A DNA stretch of 61,680 bases from Desulfobulbus sp. (GTDB lineage: Bacteria; Desulfobacterota; Desulfobulbia; Desulfobulbales; Desulfobulbaceae). Both the position numbers and the translations under genes were made by a program. The notes under the pieces are model-generated. The model searched no databases. It was not told the DNA's origin and worked only from the letters and a program-made list of their open reading frames with translations. The DNA lies in the NCBI GenBank assembly GCA_028684915.1, contig JAQUEZ010000015.1, positions 1-61,680 on the forward strand, written 5' to 3'. This document shows, one piece after another, positions 37,194 through 47,781 of this stretch. How positions within the stretch are numbered: position 1 is the first letter of the stretch; each line of letters begins with the position of its first letter.

Positions 37194-39605
37194 GTGAGTG
37201 AACTAAGCAACACATCTTATGGTGCGGAACAGATCAAGGTTCTTGATGGGCTTGAAGCTGTTCGCAAACGACCATCCATGTATATCGGCAATACCGGTGT
37301 AGAAGGGTTGCATCATTTGATCTACGAGGTGGTCGATAACGCTATAGATGAAGCCCTTGCGGGGTATTGTTCGAAAATCAATATAACCATCCATGAGGAT
37401 AACTCGATTACGGTTGAGGACAACGGACGTGGTATTCCAGTGGACATGCACCCCACGGAAAAGATGTCTGCCCTGGAATTGGTTATGACCACACTCCATG
37501 CCGGAGGCAAGTTTGATCATTCAAGTTACAAGGTCTCCGGTGGGCTTCACGGTGTGGGTGTTTCTGTTGTTAATGCCCTAAGCATATCCACCTTTGCCAA
37601 AGTGCAACGTAATGGAAAAGTTTATCAACAGACATATGAATATGGCGATAAAACCAGTGAGTTGGAAATAATAGGCACCAGTGAACAGACCGGTACCACT
37701 ATTCATTTTCAACCGGATCCCGGTATTTTTACAGAGACCATAGTCTTTCAGTATGAAATCGTAAAAAACCGGATGCGCGAACTGGCCTTTCTCAACAAAA
37801 ATATCCAAATATTTCTCAAGGATGAACGCGATGGTGCTGAAGATACTTTTCATTATGAGGGAGGTATTGTCTCTTATGTAGAGTATCTCAATCGCAATCG
37901 TACTTGTGTCCATCCCGAGCCTATTTTGATAACCGGTGAACGGGACAATGTTCAGGTGGATATATGTCTGCAATATTTTGATGGCTATTCCGAACGACTT
38001 TTTTCTTTTGTAAATAATATCAATACAAGAGAAGGCGGATCCCATGTAGCTGGTTTTCGGGCTGCAGTTACCAAATGTATCAACCGCTATGCCAGCGATG
38101 ATGTGGTACCAAAAAATCTCAAAGAAAAATTAGGTGGTGATGATGTTCGCGAGGGGTTGGCCTGTATTATCTCGGTTCGTGTGCCTAATCCCCAATTTGA
38201 AGGGCAGACTAAAACAAAACTGGGAAACTCTGAGGTAAAATCCATCGTTGAATCGCTCTGCGGTGAAAAACTCGGAATTTATTTCGAACAAAATCCGGCG
38301 GTGGCCAAGGCTATCCTCAGTAAAGCAGTCGAGGCGGCCCGGGCTCGAGATGCAGCTCGTAAGGCCCGTGACCTTTCCCGGAAGAAAGGCAATCTTTCGG
38401 TGATGATGGCCGGAAAATTGGCTGAGTGCCAAAGCAAAATCCCGGCTGATCGCGAACTATTCATTGTTGAGGGTGATTCGGCTGGTGGCTCGGCCAAACA
38501 GGGGCGGGATCGCTCTATTCAGGCTATTCTTCCCCTGCGAGGGAAGATTATGAATGTAGAGAAGGCTCGATTCGATAAAATTCTCGGTTCAGAGGAAATT
38601 AAACAATTAGTGGCCTCCTTAGGGACCGGAATCGGCGGTGAGGAGTTTGATTTGGAAAAACTCCGGTATCACAAGGTCATCATCATGACCGATGCTGACG
38701 TCGATGGAGCTCATATTCGCACCCTGCTTCTAACTTTCTTTTACCGTCAGATGCTGCCCCTCATTGAAAATGGCCATATTTATATTGGTCAGCCGCCATT
38801 GTATCGTTTGGGAAAAGGGAAAAAAGAGCAATATTTCCTCAATGATGAGGAACTCAATGCTTATCTCTACACCCAAGCCAGCCAGATGATACGCATCCAA
38901 AGTGAAGACCAGATTGAGGTCGTGCAAGAGGAAATGGTTGAGGTATTGCGTAAGCTTTCCTCTTTTGAACGTGTGCTTCGTTATCTGGAACGATTGAACA
39001 TCCAGGAAGATATGGCCCTCTTTTTACTTGAGCAGGACGTTCACAGTGCCGCTCAGTTTGAAAACCGGGATTTTGTCGCCGAAATTGCCGAAAAAATCGC
39101 CGATAAGTCCTCCTTTATGGGGCCAATTCGTTCTTGTATTTGGCGGCCAGCCTGTTTCGAATTTGACGTTACCTTTGCCGGTCAATCTCACATGCCTGCC
39201 GTCTTTGGACCCAATATTCCGTTAATCAATGAATATAGACATGCCTTAGAACTGTATAAGAAGATCAAGGGATACCTGCAGGGGTGCTTTAACGTTATTC
39301 GTACCGGGTCGTCAGGTCAGGAGACCTTTATCAATGTGGAAAATTGGCACCGACTGATTGAGGTTGTCCGTGAGGAGACTTTTAAGGGATCCCATCTCCA
39401 ACGCTACAAAGGTTTGGGTGAGATGAATCCCGAGCAGCTCTGGGATACCACGATGAATCCATCCAACCGGACTTTGGTGCAGGTTAAAATTGATGACGTT
39501 GCAACGACCGACGATATGTTTACGACGCTCATGGGAGACAAGGTTGAGCCGAGGCGTGAGTTTATCCAAAATCATGCCTTAGAAGTCGCTGACCTCGATA
39601 TATGA
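37194..39605 (+). CDS. gyrB: DNA gyrase subunit B
   Basis: About 803 residues from the GTG at 37194, chosen because AAAGGAA lies 6 nt upstream; a TTG at 37161 would add 11 residues. The ATPase domain contains EVVDNAIDEALAGYC and GRGIPVDMHP, and the TOPRIM domain carries EGDSAGGSAKQGRDR and DADVDGAHI. The C-terminus has the gyrase RYKGLGEMNPEQLWDTTMNP. With GyrA it introduces negative supercoils. It is the first of a gyrB-gyrA-gpsA series. Confidence 0.97.
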   Translation: MSELSNTSYGAEQIKVLDGLEAVRKRPSMYIGNTGVEGLHHLIYEVVDNAIDEALAGYCSKINITIHEDNSITVEDNGRGIPVDMHPTEKMSALELVMTTLHAGGKFDHSSYKVSGGLHGVGVSVVNALSISTFAKVQRNGKVYQQTYEYGDKTSELEIIGTSEQTGTTIHFQPDPGIFTETIVFQYEIVKNRMRELAFLNKNIQIFLKDERDGAEDTFHYEGGIVSYVEYLNRNRTCVHPEPILITGERDNVQVDICLQYFDGYSERLFSFVNNINTREGGSHVAGFRAAVTKCINRYASDDVVPKNLKEKLGGDDVREGLACIISVRVPNPQFEGQTKTKLGNSEVKSIVESLCGEKLGIYFEQNPAVAKAILSKAVEAARARDAARKARDLSRKKGNLSVMMAGKLAECQSKIPADRELFIVEGDSAGGSAKQGRDRSIQAILPLRGKIMNVEKARFDKILGSEEIKQLVASLGTGIGGEEFDLEKLRYHKVIIMTDADVDGAHIRTLLLTFFYRQMLPLIENGHIYIGQPPLYRLGKGKKEQYFLNDEELNAYLYTQASQMIRIQSEDQIEVVQEEMVEVLRKLSSFERVLRYLERLNIQEDMALFLLEQDVHSAAQFENRDFVAEIAEKIADKSSFMGPIRSCIWRPACFEFDVTFAGQSHMPAVFGPNIPLINEYRHALELYKKIKGYLQGCFNVIRTGSSGQETFINVENWHRLIEVVREETFKGSHLQRYKGLGEMNPEQLWDTTMNPSNRTLVQVKIDDVATTDDMFTTLMGDKVEPRREFIQNHALEVADLDI

Positions 39606-39663
39606 GCGCTCCCGTTTTCGAAAGCTCATATCCCTTAACGTACGAGTTACTTAGGAATTTATA

Positions 39664-42153
39664 ATGACCCAACAATCAGAAGAAAACCCCCAACATCCAA
39701 CTATTGCCATATCCAAGGAACTGCGCAAATCCTACCTGGATTATGCTATGTCGGTCATTATCGGCAGAGCATTGCCCGATGTACGTGATGGCCTCAAACC
39801 CGTTCATCGTCGGACCCTATACGCCATGCGCGAGTTGGGAAATACTTATAATCGCCCGTACATCAAATCAGCCCGTATTGTCGGTGATGTGATCGGTAAG
39901 TTTCATCCCCATGGTGATACAGCGGCCTATGATACCCTGGTACGTATGGCCCAGAGTTTCTCCATGCGCTATCCTTTGGTCGATGGGCAGGGAAACTTTG
40001 GTTCAATGGACGGCGATTCGGCGGCCGCCATGCGTTACACCGAAGCGCGTATGACCCGGCTCGATCAAGAGCTGGTGACCGACCTGGATAAGGAAACAGT
40101 TGATTTTGTTCCCAACTACGATAACTCCCTGCAGGAGCCTTCGGTTCTTCCCTCGAAAATTCCCAATATCCTCATTAATGGCTCCGAGGGTATTGCCGTT
40201 GGTATGGCAACCAAAATTCCGCCGCACAACCTGACCGAAGTTATAAATGGATTGGTTGCTTTAATTGATAATCCGGAGATTACAGTCCACCAACTGATGG
40301 AGATCATCACTGGTCCGGATTTCCCCACCGGCGGTTTTATCTGCGGACGTGCTGGTATCCGTGAGGCTTATGAGACTGGCCGCGGTGTGGTGCTGATGCG
40401 CTCCAAGACCCACATCGAACAACGGGGTAATAACGGTGAATCGATCATTATCACCGAAATTCCTTTCCAGCAAAATAAGGCATCGCTGGTGGAGAAAATT
40501 GCCCTGTTGATGAAGGAAAAACGCATCACCTCCATCTCTGAGATCCGTGACGAGTCTGATCGCCATGGTGTGCGCGTCGTCCTTGATTTACGTAAGGATG
40601 AGTTCGCCGATGTGGTTATCAATCAGCTCTACAAGATGACCCCCCTACAGAAAAGTTTTGGTATAATCCTGCTCTGTATCGTCAATAACAAACCCGAGAT
40701 TCTTAACCTCAAACAGATTCTGCAGCATTTCCTGGCTCATCGTAAGACCGTGGTCTATCGGCGAACCGCCTATGAACTGCGCAAAGCCGAAGAACGGGCA
40801 CACATTCTTGAGGGACTCAAAATTGCCATCACCCATCTCGATGAGGTGGTTGAGCTAATCAAGGCTTCAGCTAATCCTGCGGAAGCGAAAGAAGGGTTGA
40901 TTCAGCGCTTTGATCTTTCCGAAATCCAGGCACAGACGATTTTAGATATGCGCCTGCAACGGCTCACCGGTCTGGAACGGGATAAGATTGTCAGCGATTA
41001 CAATGAGATTATTGATAAAATAACTTGGCTCAATAAAGTGCTCAGTGACGATAATCTGGTAGTGCAGATCATTCGAGATGAGTTTGATAATATCCAGCAA
41101 GAGTATGGAGATGATCGTCGCACCGAGATTATCGATGCACCTGATGAAATTCTGCCAGAAGATTTGATAACCCCGGAGGAAATGGTGGTCACCGTTTCCC
41201 ATACCGGCTACATCAAACGCAACCCGCTCAATCTTTATCGGGCACAACGTCGCGGTGGTAAGGGCGTGCGTGGCATGGTTACCCTGGAAGATGATTTTGT
41301 CACCAGCCTTTATACGGCCTCTTCCCTCGATACCTTCCTCTTTTTTACCAACCGTGGCCGAGTATTTTGGCGCAAGGTGTACGAACTCCCCCTTGCTGGC
41401 CGAACTGCTCGAGGTAAAGCCATTGTCAACCTGCTCGAGCTGGGTGAAGGAGAAAAGGTGGCCGCCATTCTTCCGGTGGCTGACTTGGCTAACATGGACG
41501 ATTCGGTTTCGGTGTTGACGGTTACTAAACTGGGCCGGGTAAAGAAAACCTTTATCTCTGAGTATAAACGGCCACTTCGCAAAGGAAAATTCGGCCTGAC
41601 TATTCGTGACGATGATGAAATCCTTACTGCAGCTATAACCTCCGGGGATGATGAAGTTTTCCTCGTTACTAAGAAAGGACTTTCAATCCATTTTCATGAA
41701 TCCAATGTGCGTGCCATGGGGCGTTTGGCTGCCGGTGTCAAAGGTATATCCCTTGGCGAGGATGATGAGGTTGTGGGTGTGGCTATCATCAAAAGCGATG
41801 ATTCCATCCTCACGGTTACTGAAAACGGTTACGGAAAACGAACCGCAGTGGCTGAATATAAATTGCAGAGTCGAGGCGGTAAGGGTGTCTTCACTATTAA
41901 AACCAGTGAACGTAACGGCAATGTGGTTGGCGTTTTGCCGGTAGTGGATGAGGATCAGGTGATGATGATCGCCAACTCCGGAAAAATTATCCGTATGCCT
42001 ATGGATTCGGTACGAATCATCGGCCGCAATACTCAAGGGGTTCGCCTGATTAATCTCGAAGAGGATGAATTAGTGGTGGATGTATCCATCCTAGCTCGTG
42101 AGGATGATATGGACGGCGATGATGAAATAGGAGAGGATGCGAATGAAGATTGA
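39664..42153 (+). CDS. gyrA: DNA gyrase subunit A
   Basis: 829 residues. The catalytic tyrosine lies in [11 protein letters not shown] (about 119-129, Tyr at 125). The GyrA box QRRGGKG (about 524-530) marks a true gyrase, not topoisomerase IV, and the C-terminal beta-pinwheel ends in a highly acidic tail. The 58-bp gap to gyrB suggests cotranscription. The stop overlaps the start of gpsA. Confidence 0.97.
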   Translation: MTQQSEENPQHPTIAISKELRKSYLDYAMSVIIGRALPDVRDGLKPVHRRTLYAMRELGNTYNRPYIKSARIVGDVIGKFHPHGDTAAYDTLVRMAQSFSMRYPLVDGQGNFGSMDGDSAAAMRYTEARMTRLDQELVTDLDKETVDFVPNYDNSLQEPSVLPSKIPNILINGSEGIAVGMATKIPPHNLTEVINGLVALIDNPEITVHQLMEIITGPDFPTGGFICGRAGIREAYETGRGVVLMRSKTHIEQRGNNGESIIITEIPFQQNKASLVEKIALLMKEKRITSISEIRDESDRHGVRVVLDLRKDEFADVVINQLYKMTPLQKSFGIILLCIVNNKPEILNLKQILQHFLAHRKTVVYRRTAYELRKAEERAHILEGLKIAITHLDEVVELIKASANPAEAKEGLIQRFDLSEIQAQTILDMRLQRLTGLERDKIVSDYNEIIDKITWLNKVLSDDNLVVQIIRDEFDNIQQEYGDDRRTEIIDAPDEILPEDLITPEEMVVTVSHTGYIKRNPLNLYRAQRRGGKGVRGMVTLEDDFVTSLYTASSLDTFLFFTNRGRVFWRKVYELPLAGRTARGKAIVNLLELGEGEKVAAILPVADLANMDDSVSVLTVTKLGRVKKTFISEYKRPLRKGKFGLTIRDDDEILTAAITSGDDEVFLVTKKGLSIHFHESNVRAMGRLAAGVKGISLGEDDEVVGVAIIKSDDSILTVTENGYGKRTAVAEYKLQSRGGKGVFTIKTSERNGNVVGVLPVVDEDQVMMIANSGKIIRMPMDSVRIIGRNTQGVRLINLEEDELVVDVSILAREDDMDGDDEIGEDANED

Positions 42154-43153
42154 TAAGGTTGCGATGATCGGGGCCGGGAGTTGGGGCACAGCCCTTGCTC
42201 TTTTGTTGGCTCGAAAAGGGGTGAATGTCACCCTCTGGGACAGGGATGTGGAGCATATCCAAAATTTGTCCCAGGATGGCGAAAATAAACGCTATCAACC
42301 CGGCCACAGCTTCCCCGATTGCTTGCATGTCAGCCCAGACTTGTCGCAGGCGGTTAACGGTGCGCAATGTGTGGTAATGGTGGTGCCCTCCCATGGTTAT
42401 CGCGAAGTCTACCGACAACTGTTTCCCCTCTTGCCGGAAGGGACCCTGATTGTCTCTGCGGTTAAAGGAATCGAGATTGCCAGCGGTCTGACTATGACCG
42501 GTGTAATGCTCCAAGAGGCCTGCAGCGGCAAACCACTCCATCTCGGAGTTTTAAGTGGACCGAGTTTTGCTAAGGAAGTGGCTGATCAACAACCCACCGC
42601 AGTGACCGTGGCCTTTAGTGATCATGATGCAGCGCAGTCCGTGCAACAGCTCTTTTCAACTGACTACTTTCGCGTCTACTCCTCAAACGACGTGATAGGA
42701 CTTGAAATCAGCGGGGCGATGAAAAATATTATTGCCATTGCCGCTGGCATCTGCGACGGTCTTGGGTACGGTCTTAACACCAGGGCGGCGCTAATGACCA
42801 GGGGACTCGCTGAAATTACCCGGATAGGAGTTGCCCTGGGCGGCCAGCAACAGACCTTTGCCGGGCTTGGTGGTATGGGTGACCTGGTATTGACTTGTAC
42901 CGGCGATCTGAGCCGTAACCGCACTGTAGGGCTCAAACTTGGCTCCGGGCTGACACTTGATCAGGCACTCAGCGAAATGAAAATGGTCGCTGAAGGGGTC
43001 AAAACCTCCAAATCTTGTTATTCCCTAGCCAAAAGCCTCAAGGTTGAAATGCCGATTCTGGAGCAGGTTTACCAGGTGCTTTATGAGGATAAACAATGTG
43101 CCGATGCGGTACGTGAACTGTTCAAGCGGGATTTGAAGCACGAGCTTCAATAA
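42143..43153 (+). CDS. gpsA: NAD(P)-dependent glycerol-3-phosphate dehydrogenase
   Basis: 336 residues from the ATG at 42143 (AGGAGAGG lies 6 nt upstream; an ATG two codons earlier is too close to it). The nucleotide-binding motif [17 protein letters not shown] is at the N-terminus, and GPSFAKEVA and [19 protein letters not shown] are standard family blocks. It makes sn-glycerol-3-phosphate, the backbone of phospholipids, from dihydroxyacetone phosphate. The start overlaps the end of gyrA by 11 nt. Confidence 0.96.
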   Translation: MKIDKVAMIGAGSWGTALALLLARKGVNVTLWDRDVEHIQNLSQDGENKRYQPGHSFPDCLHVSPDLSQAVNGAQCVVMVVPSHGYREVYRQLFPLLPEGTLIVSAVKGIEIASGLTMTGVMLQEACSGKPLHLGVLSGPSFAKEVADQQPTAVTVAFSDHDAAQSVQQLFSTDYFRVYSSNDVIGLEISGAMKNIIAIAAGICDGLGYGLNTRAALMTRGLAEITRIGVALGGQQQTFAGLGGMGDLVLTCTGDLSRNRTVGLKLGSGLTLDQALSEMKMVAEGVKTSKSCYSLAKSLKVEMPILEQVYQVLYEDKQCADAVRELFKRDLKHELQ

Positions 43154-43274
43154 GAATTTGACTGGCGGTGTTTTTGCCCTCTAAACAAAAGTATCAATGC
43201 AATGCGCCTACTGTAACAATGCCCAAGCGGCATTACATTAAATGGTTGTCACGCTCATAAACAGTTAAAGAGAA

Positions 43275-43343
43275 TGACGATCTTGCTTCGTAAAACTCCT
43301 GTATTTGTGTTGCATGCATCTGAGTTTTTTACGAAGCCATCAA
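43275..43343. repeat. Palindromic repeat, TCGTAAAA family (copy 5)
   Basis: GCTTCGTAAAACTC and GAGTTTTTTACGAAGC flank a spacer of about 23 bp, and CATCA follows on the right. The ends match those of the copies at 11.1, 28.7 and 31.4 kb. The central TGCATGCA is itself palindromic. Confidence 0.65.
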
Positions 43344-43372
43344 TAATTTTTCATCTTTTGTGGAGGTGTAGG

Positions 43373-44023
43373 ATGAGAAAATGGGAGTGTACAGTCTGTG
43401 GCTATGTTCATGAAGGAGATGAGCCCCCGGATGAATGCCCGATTTGTTCCGCCGACAAAAGCATGTTTGTCGAGATATTCGAGGAAGAGCAACCGCCCCA
43501 GGAACAACCCGTTGCAGAAAAACCTGCTCCCCTTACACCTGCACCACCTATAGTTGAACCTTCTCTTTTAACAAAGCTGTTCACCTTTGCCTCAGAACAG
43601 ATTCTGAGGCACCATTTGCACCCAATTACCGTGCATACCCCCAACGGCGTTTTGCCGATGGCTTTGATTTTTCTCTTGATAACGGCTTTTTTGGGATTAC
43701 CCATCTTTGAAACAGCAGCATTTTATAGCTTTATTTTTGTTCTTTTGACCATGCCAGTGGTCATTTTCACCGGATATACGGTATGGCAGAAACGATATCG
43801 AAAGGCCATGACCTCAACCTTTAAAATAAAGATCGGGGCATCGATAGTTACGGTAACATTGCTCTGTGTGCTCATTCTCTGGCGTGCTGTTCAACCGGAA
43901 ATATTGACAGCAGCTTCAACAGGCCGTTGGATTTTTATTCTTCTTTCCTTAATCTTGGTAGGGACAGTTGGTTTAGCTGGACACGTTGGCGGAAAGCTCG
44001 TTTTTGGTTCGAGGAATCAATAA
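43373..44023 (+). CDS. Rubredoxin-like domain fused to DUF2231-type membrane protein
   Basis: 216 residues from the ATG at 43373 with GGAGGTG upstream. The N-terminus MRKWECTVCGYVHEGDEPPD continues to ECPICSAD, a rubredoxin/rubrerythrin-type CxxC...CPxC iron site. After a proline-rich linker (about 45-65) come four membrane helices. The first begins HLHPITVHTPNGVLPMAL, which resembles the HPxxVHxP start of DUF2231. This looks like a membrane-anchored electron-transfer or metal-sensing protein. It is near rubrerythrin, suggesting an oxygen-stress context. The function is not established. Confidence 0.8.
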   Translation: MRKWECTVCGYVHEGDEPPDECPICSADKSMFVEIFEEEQPPQEQPVAEKPAPLTPAPPIVEPSLLTKLFTFASEQILRHHLHPITVHTPNGVLPMALIFLLITAFLGLPIFETAAFYSFIFVLLTMPVVIFTGYTVWQKRYRKAMTSTFKIKIGASIVTVTLLCVLILWRAVQPEILTAASTGRWIFILLSLILVGTVGLAGHVGGKLVFGSRNQ

Positions 44024-44066
44024 ATTCCGGGAAAGAATCCCAATTGATATTTTTTCTTATTTACAC

Positions 44067-44095
44067 TTGCCTATCAGTAAATTTTAAGGTAGTAT
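44067..44095 (+). promoter_or_regulatory. Candidate promoter of the rubrerythrin gene
   Basis: TTGCCT at 44067-44072 and TAGTAT at 44090-44095 are separated by exactly 17 bp. They leave a leader of about 125 nt before the ATG at 44229. No PerR or Fur box was recognised. Confidence 0.5.
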
Positions 44096-44228
44096 GCCCA
44101 TATTCGATTTGATTTTTCTTTAATTTGAAGTGTATTCAAAGAGTTAAGGAAGTATGTTTAAGCCAACCCATTCGATATCTATGGGATTGGAACTCGACTA
44201 ATTGTCAACGAAATGGAGGATAAATCCA

Positions 44229-44729
44229 ATGGCAACTACAAATGACAACCTGAAGGAAGCCTTTGCTGGTGAAAGCCAAGCAAACCAGAAATATCGCGCA
44301 TTTGCTAAAAAGGCAGAAAAAGATGGTTTCGCCAATATCGCAAAACTCTTTCGCACTACCGCTGAGGCAGAGCGTATCCATGCTGAAGGTCATCTGAAAG
44401 CACTGGAATTGATTGCAACCACTGCAGATAATCTCCAGTCAGCTATTGATGGCGAAACCTACGAGTTTACCGAAATGTATCCTCCCATGGTAGAATTGGC
44501 CATTGCTGACGGCCATAAGGCAAAAACAATGTTCAAATTTGCCGTAGATGCCGAGGCTGTTCATGCGAAGATTTACACCAAGGCTCTTGAAGCCGTAAAA
44601 GCTGGCAAAGATCTCGATGTCAGCGATTTTTACCTTTGCCCGGTATGCGGTTATATCGAGTTAGGTGCTGCTCCGGAAAAATGTCCGGTTTGTGGTGCCA
44701 AAAAAACCATCTTTGAGCAGGTTGCCTGA
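44229..44729 (+). CDS. Rubrerythrin
   Basis: The 166-residue protein is a peroxide-scavenging di-iron protein of anaerobes. The ferritin-like domain is about 1-130, with metal ligands in AFAGESQANQKY, TAEAERIHAEGH and DAEAVHAKIY. The C-terminal rubredoxin domain is LCPVCGYIELGAAPEKCPVCGA (two CxxC knuckles). It reduces hydrogen peroxide with electrons from a rubredoxin. The ribosome site GGAGG is upstream. Confidence 0.96.
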   Translation: MATTNDNLKEAFAGESQANQKYRAFAKKAEKDGFANIAKLFRTTAEAERIHAEGHLKALELIATTADNLQSAIDGETYEFTEMYPPMVELAIADGHKAKTMFKFAVDAEAVHAKIYTKALEAVKAGKDLDVSDFYLCPVCGYIELGAAPEKCPVCGAKKTIFEQVA

Positions 44730-44749
44730 TTAGTATTTTTACATTGTAT

Positions 44750-44788
44750 AAAAAAGGCGGGTGGCTCTTTAAGCCACCCGCCTTTTTT
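44750..44788. terminator. Strong bidirectional terminator after rubrerythrin
   Basis: AAAAAAGGCGGGTGGCT and AGCCACCCGCCTTTTTT form a perfect stem with a short CTTTA loop, flanked by A and T runs on both strands. Confidence 0.92.
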
Positions 44789-44956
44789 ATTTCGTAAGCG
44801 TCTAATCAAGCACCTCCATACCCATTTGCAGCATCTGTAATTTGTTGATATTCCATGGCAGAAGCGCCTCGTATACAGCGTTTGGTCTGTTTCGAGGTCG
44901 GTGGGCTGGCCCACACTCAATCTTCTGCCGAGGTCGCCGAGGATACGGACATAAAT

Positions 44957-45024
44957 AAGGGACAGACCACGATTTATCTATTGGCAAGAGATGAAGAGCT
45001 GGTCAATATTGTGGTCTGTCCCCT
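44957..45024 (+). repeat. 68-bp palindromic element with GGGACAGACCAC ends (copy A)
   Basis: The ends are GGGACAGACCAC and GTGGTCTGTCCCCT, near-perfect inverted repeats. The inner 40 bp include CTATTGGCAAGAGATGAAGA. An inverted, highly similar 68-bp copy lies at 49173-49240. Such ends are typical of REP-like elements mobilised by Y1 transposases. The rest of the 309-bp spacer (44730-45038) holds the rubrerythrin terminator and no supported gene. Confidence 0.8.
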
Positions 45025-45038
45025 ATTAATCCCTCCCC

Positions 45039-46523
45039 TCAATCCAGCCGAAAAAACTGGAACCAGATACTAGCCCAACGCTTACGTGCATTCATGAATG
45101 ATTCTCTTTTGGGATCCTCATGAATACGCTTGTTGTTCCAGAGACTAGCAGGCCAACCAGATGGCCTTGTCTGAATCCCTTCCACCTCAGGATTGGCATA
45201 AATATAGGTGGTTAATGAGGCATTCACATCTATCTTGGAGAACCCGATATTGATGACATTATGAGGGATAGTCACACCCATGACTTTGAGTTTAGCAGCC
45301 GTGATGTTAAAAAGCGGCTGCTGCCATGGCGTATTGCGCTGTTCTATCCAGTAACAGAGTTTGGCACCACTTGCCTTATCCACCTCGTTGGTTTCAAAAA
45401 AATTCTCCGAATTGTGGCAGGAAGGATTGTTCTTTATGCTTATATTGGGCGCGGCCTGCGTAACCCGAGCGGCATACAGCGAAACGAGCTCATCATTCTC
45501 AATCTGGGCCAGAGAGATCAAGGCATCTTCTTCATTCGTGTTGGACACCTTGGTAAAAAAAATGGTCTGCCATAGTCCTTCGGGCAGAGATATCTGCCTG
45601 CCTGCAATGGTAAAGTGGTCACTGTAGATTCTACCGCTGACGGGTTCTTCAGAGAGAGCAGACTGATATTGGCTTCCTGCTCGATCAACAACCGACGGGG
45701 TCAGTGAAAAGTAATTGGCTTTATAGCTTCCCTGGAAGGAAGAGGGGGAGAGACCTGTGATCGTCTTCAATTGTCGCAGCGCGCTTTCGTACTCCCGCCC
45801 TTCATTTCTGTAGGCATAGAAATAACCTGACTGCCTGCGGCAATTCCGGCAGCTGGAAGCTTCATAGGTATACACATCAACAGGAGTGTTTGCCTCAAGC
45901 CCCTTGATATCCTGATCATGGTATCCGGCCAGAATGACCTTTTGCACCTTCGATGTTTCCTCCCCTCGTATATCCCAGATAACCGGTTCATAGGACATCA
46001 GGGCAAGAACAACAGGGGTTTGGTGATGGATGTATACCGTCACCTCTCGTGGTACTCGCTGACTGGCATATTTGCGATGGCAGGCCGCCTTGTCAATGAT
46101 TTGCCCCTCTTGGTCCGTGCAGTTTGCCCACCAGGGCTTATTTTCAGCACCAGCGGGAGGGGCTCCTTCATAAACCCCAATAATATGCAGCTCGGTCTGC
46201 GGCGGGAAAAGTTCTGCTGGCCGGGGAAAATCAATATTAAAGGTACCATCTTTACCTGATGCGCCTTGCGTCTTTGTCTGCGTCGGTCTGTTCATTCCCG
46301 TACTGCTTGGCAGCACAGGCGGTTGCCTCGTAACCAACTGCGATATAGTCACCCCTGCAATTGGGGGGGCAACAACGGGTGGTGTGTATTGCGCCTTTTG
46401 TGGCCCGGAAGACTGAATACACCAAGGCGAGGAAAAAAACGTGGCAATGGAGGACAGGAGCGTCAGAATACATGTCCATCGCCACGTGGAAGACCGATGC
46501 CATAGGTTCTTGTTCGTGTGCAT
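45039..46523 (-). CDS. Unrecognised exported/anchored 494-residue protein, third gene of the AAA+ operon
   Basis: The N-terminus has a membrane segment (about 18-37) and a proline-rich linker, so the rest is probably periplasmic. The body is beta-rich. It contains VTVYIHHQTPVVLALMSYEP (about 164-183), a segment that looks like a binding beta-sandwich, and many cysteines (including SCRNCRRQSGYF). I do not recognise a family. It begins 12 nt after the AAA+ gene. A periplasmic substrate-binding or lectin-like partner is a guess. It is intact and its codon usage is ordinary. Confidence 0.72.
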   Translation of the reverse strand: MHTNKNLWHRSSTWRWTCILTLLSSIATFFSSPWCIQSSGPQKAQYTPPVVAPPIAGVTISQLVTRQPPVLPSSTGMNRPTQTKTQGASGKDGTFNIDFPRPAELFPPQTELHIIGVYEGAPPAGAENKPWWANCTDQEGQIIDKAACHRKYASQRVPREVTVYIHHQTPVVLALMSYEPVIWDIRGEETSKVQKVILAGYHDQDIKGLEANTPVDVYTYEASSCRNCRRQSGYFYAYRNEGREYESALRQLKTITGLSPSSFQGSYKANYFSLTPSVVDRAGSQYQSALSEEPVSGRIYSDHFTIAGRQISLPEGLWQTIFFTKVSNTNEEDALISLAQIENDELVSLYAARVTQAAPNISIKNNPSCHNSENFFETNEVDKASGAKLCYWIEQRNTPWQQPLFNITAAKLKVMGVTIPHNVINIGFSKIDVNASLTTYIYANPEVEGIQTRPSGWPASLWNNKRIHEDPKRESFMNARKRWASIWFQFFRLD

Positions 46524-46535
46524 GTAGTAAAGGAA

Positions 46536-47771
46536 TCAGGGCGTTTGTCGGAGTGCCCGGGCTACTATGCGGTTTTCCGGGGTGACAGCAAGTTGAATGG
46601 TATCGTAACCGCCTTTCTTTGCTTCGATGAGTGTGTCAGCAAGTTTTTCTTCTATGGCGCGGACGAGATCGCGGGAAGAGCTAGTTGTTCCCTGTTTGGA
46701 ATAGCGCTGCAACAACTGCAAGATAATCTTCGGATCAATCCCCTGGTCTGCGACCTTCAAATCGTAGCTGCCGATCATGGCTTCTATCTCCAAGGCCGAA
46801 ACGCGGGCGATGTCCATCCCTTCAAGCCGCCTGAAGACAAAAATACGATCGATTCGGTTAAGTACCTCCGGTGCGAAATTTGCCTCGCGAAGGGTGTTGA
46901 CCGCTGCTGCCCGGCGTGCGTCTGGATCGTCTGCGTAAGCACTGAATAATTCGGCCAACCGGTCGGTGGCCGCGTTACTGGTAAGAATGAAGATAGCCGA
47001 TGTGGTGGCAATCTGTTTACTGTCAGACCGTTCCGTGATGAAGCCGTCATTCCATGCGGTGAGAAAGGATTTCAAAATATCTGGATGCGCTTTCTCGATT
47101 TCATCAAGCAGCACCACGGCATTGGGGGTGTCTCTGAGCCCGGCGGTCAGCCTGCCGTAGGTATCCGATCCGACATAGCCCTTGGTCATACCGAACAGCT
47201 GCGAAAGAGCGTGGCTGCCACCACTGAACTGGGTCATATCAAAATGCAGGAGTTCCCGTTCAAGTTCCTTGGACAAGACTTTGGCCAGATAGGTTTTGCC
47301 GGTTCCTGGAGGTCCGGCAAGCAGAAATACGCCAAGAGGTTTGCCACGACGTGTCATTGCCAGTCGACGTCGGATCTGGGCGGCAATGTCATCGCACACA
47401 TCGTCCTGACCAATGACTTGAGATTTCAATGCGTTGGCAAGGCTTTCAGCGTCCAGGTACGTCGCCACTTCGAGATTGGCAAGGCCTTCTTCAATGGCCT
47501 GTTTGTTGGTTAATCGGTCGAGAATGTCCATAAGTATCCTGCCTTGAAAAAAACGAGGAAGTCTATCATGGGAATAAAGCCACCCCAGCACCAGCATGGT
47601 CGAACCGGCGAGGGTTGCGGTGATGAAATACCAAAAGTAGGGGCTTAAAAGAGCCTGTGCTTGAGCAACGAAACCAAGGCCTGGATGATGCTGCTCAATA
47701 AACTGGTATACCGCAACAAAGACCAATACCGCAAAGAACAGAGGAAAGAGTTTGTTTAACAGCTGCATCAT
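46536..47771 (-). CDS. Membrane-anchored ClpB/AAA_2-type ATPase
   Basis: About 411 residues from the ATG at 47771. Two hydrophobic helices (about 8-24 and 46-65) precede a AAA_2 core: Walker A GPPGTGKT (153-160), Walker B VVLLDEIEK (219-227), and a FILTSNAA sensor. It carries the C-terminal-type half of ClpB/ClpA but no N domain, no first AAA ring and no ClpP-binding loop. A membrane-tethered unfoldase is the simplest reading. It lies between the 208- and 494-residue membrane/exported proteins. I know of no characterised system with this trio. Confidence 0.85.
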   Translation of the reverse strand: MMQLLNKLFPLFFAVLVFVAVYQFIEQHHPGLGFVAQAQALLSPYFWYFITATLAGSTMLVLGWLYSHDRLPRFFQGRILMDILDRLTNKQAIEEGLANLEVATYLDAESLANALKSQVIGQDDVCDDIAAQIRRRLAMTRRGKPLGVFLLAGPPGTGKTYLAKVLSKELERELLHFDMTQFSGGSHALSQLFGMTKGYVGSDTYGRLTAGLRDTPNAVVLLDEIEKAHPDILKSFLTAWNDGFITERSDSKQIATTSAIFILTSNAATDRLAELFSAYADDPDARRAAAVNTLREANFAPEVLNRIDRIFVFRRLEGMDIARVSALEIEAMIGSYDLKVADQGIDPKIILQLLQRYSKQGTTSSSRDLVRAIEEKLADTLIEAKKGGYDTIQLAVTPENRIVARALRQTP

Positions 47772-47781
47772 GTCCAGGTAT

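Noticed and set aside
44855..45073. Small plus-strand frame after rubrerythrin
   Set aside because: Half of it is the 68-bp palindromic element, and it has no ribosome site.
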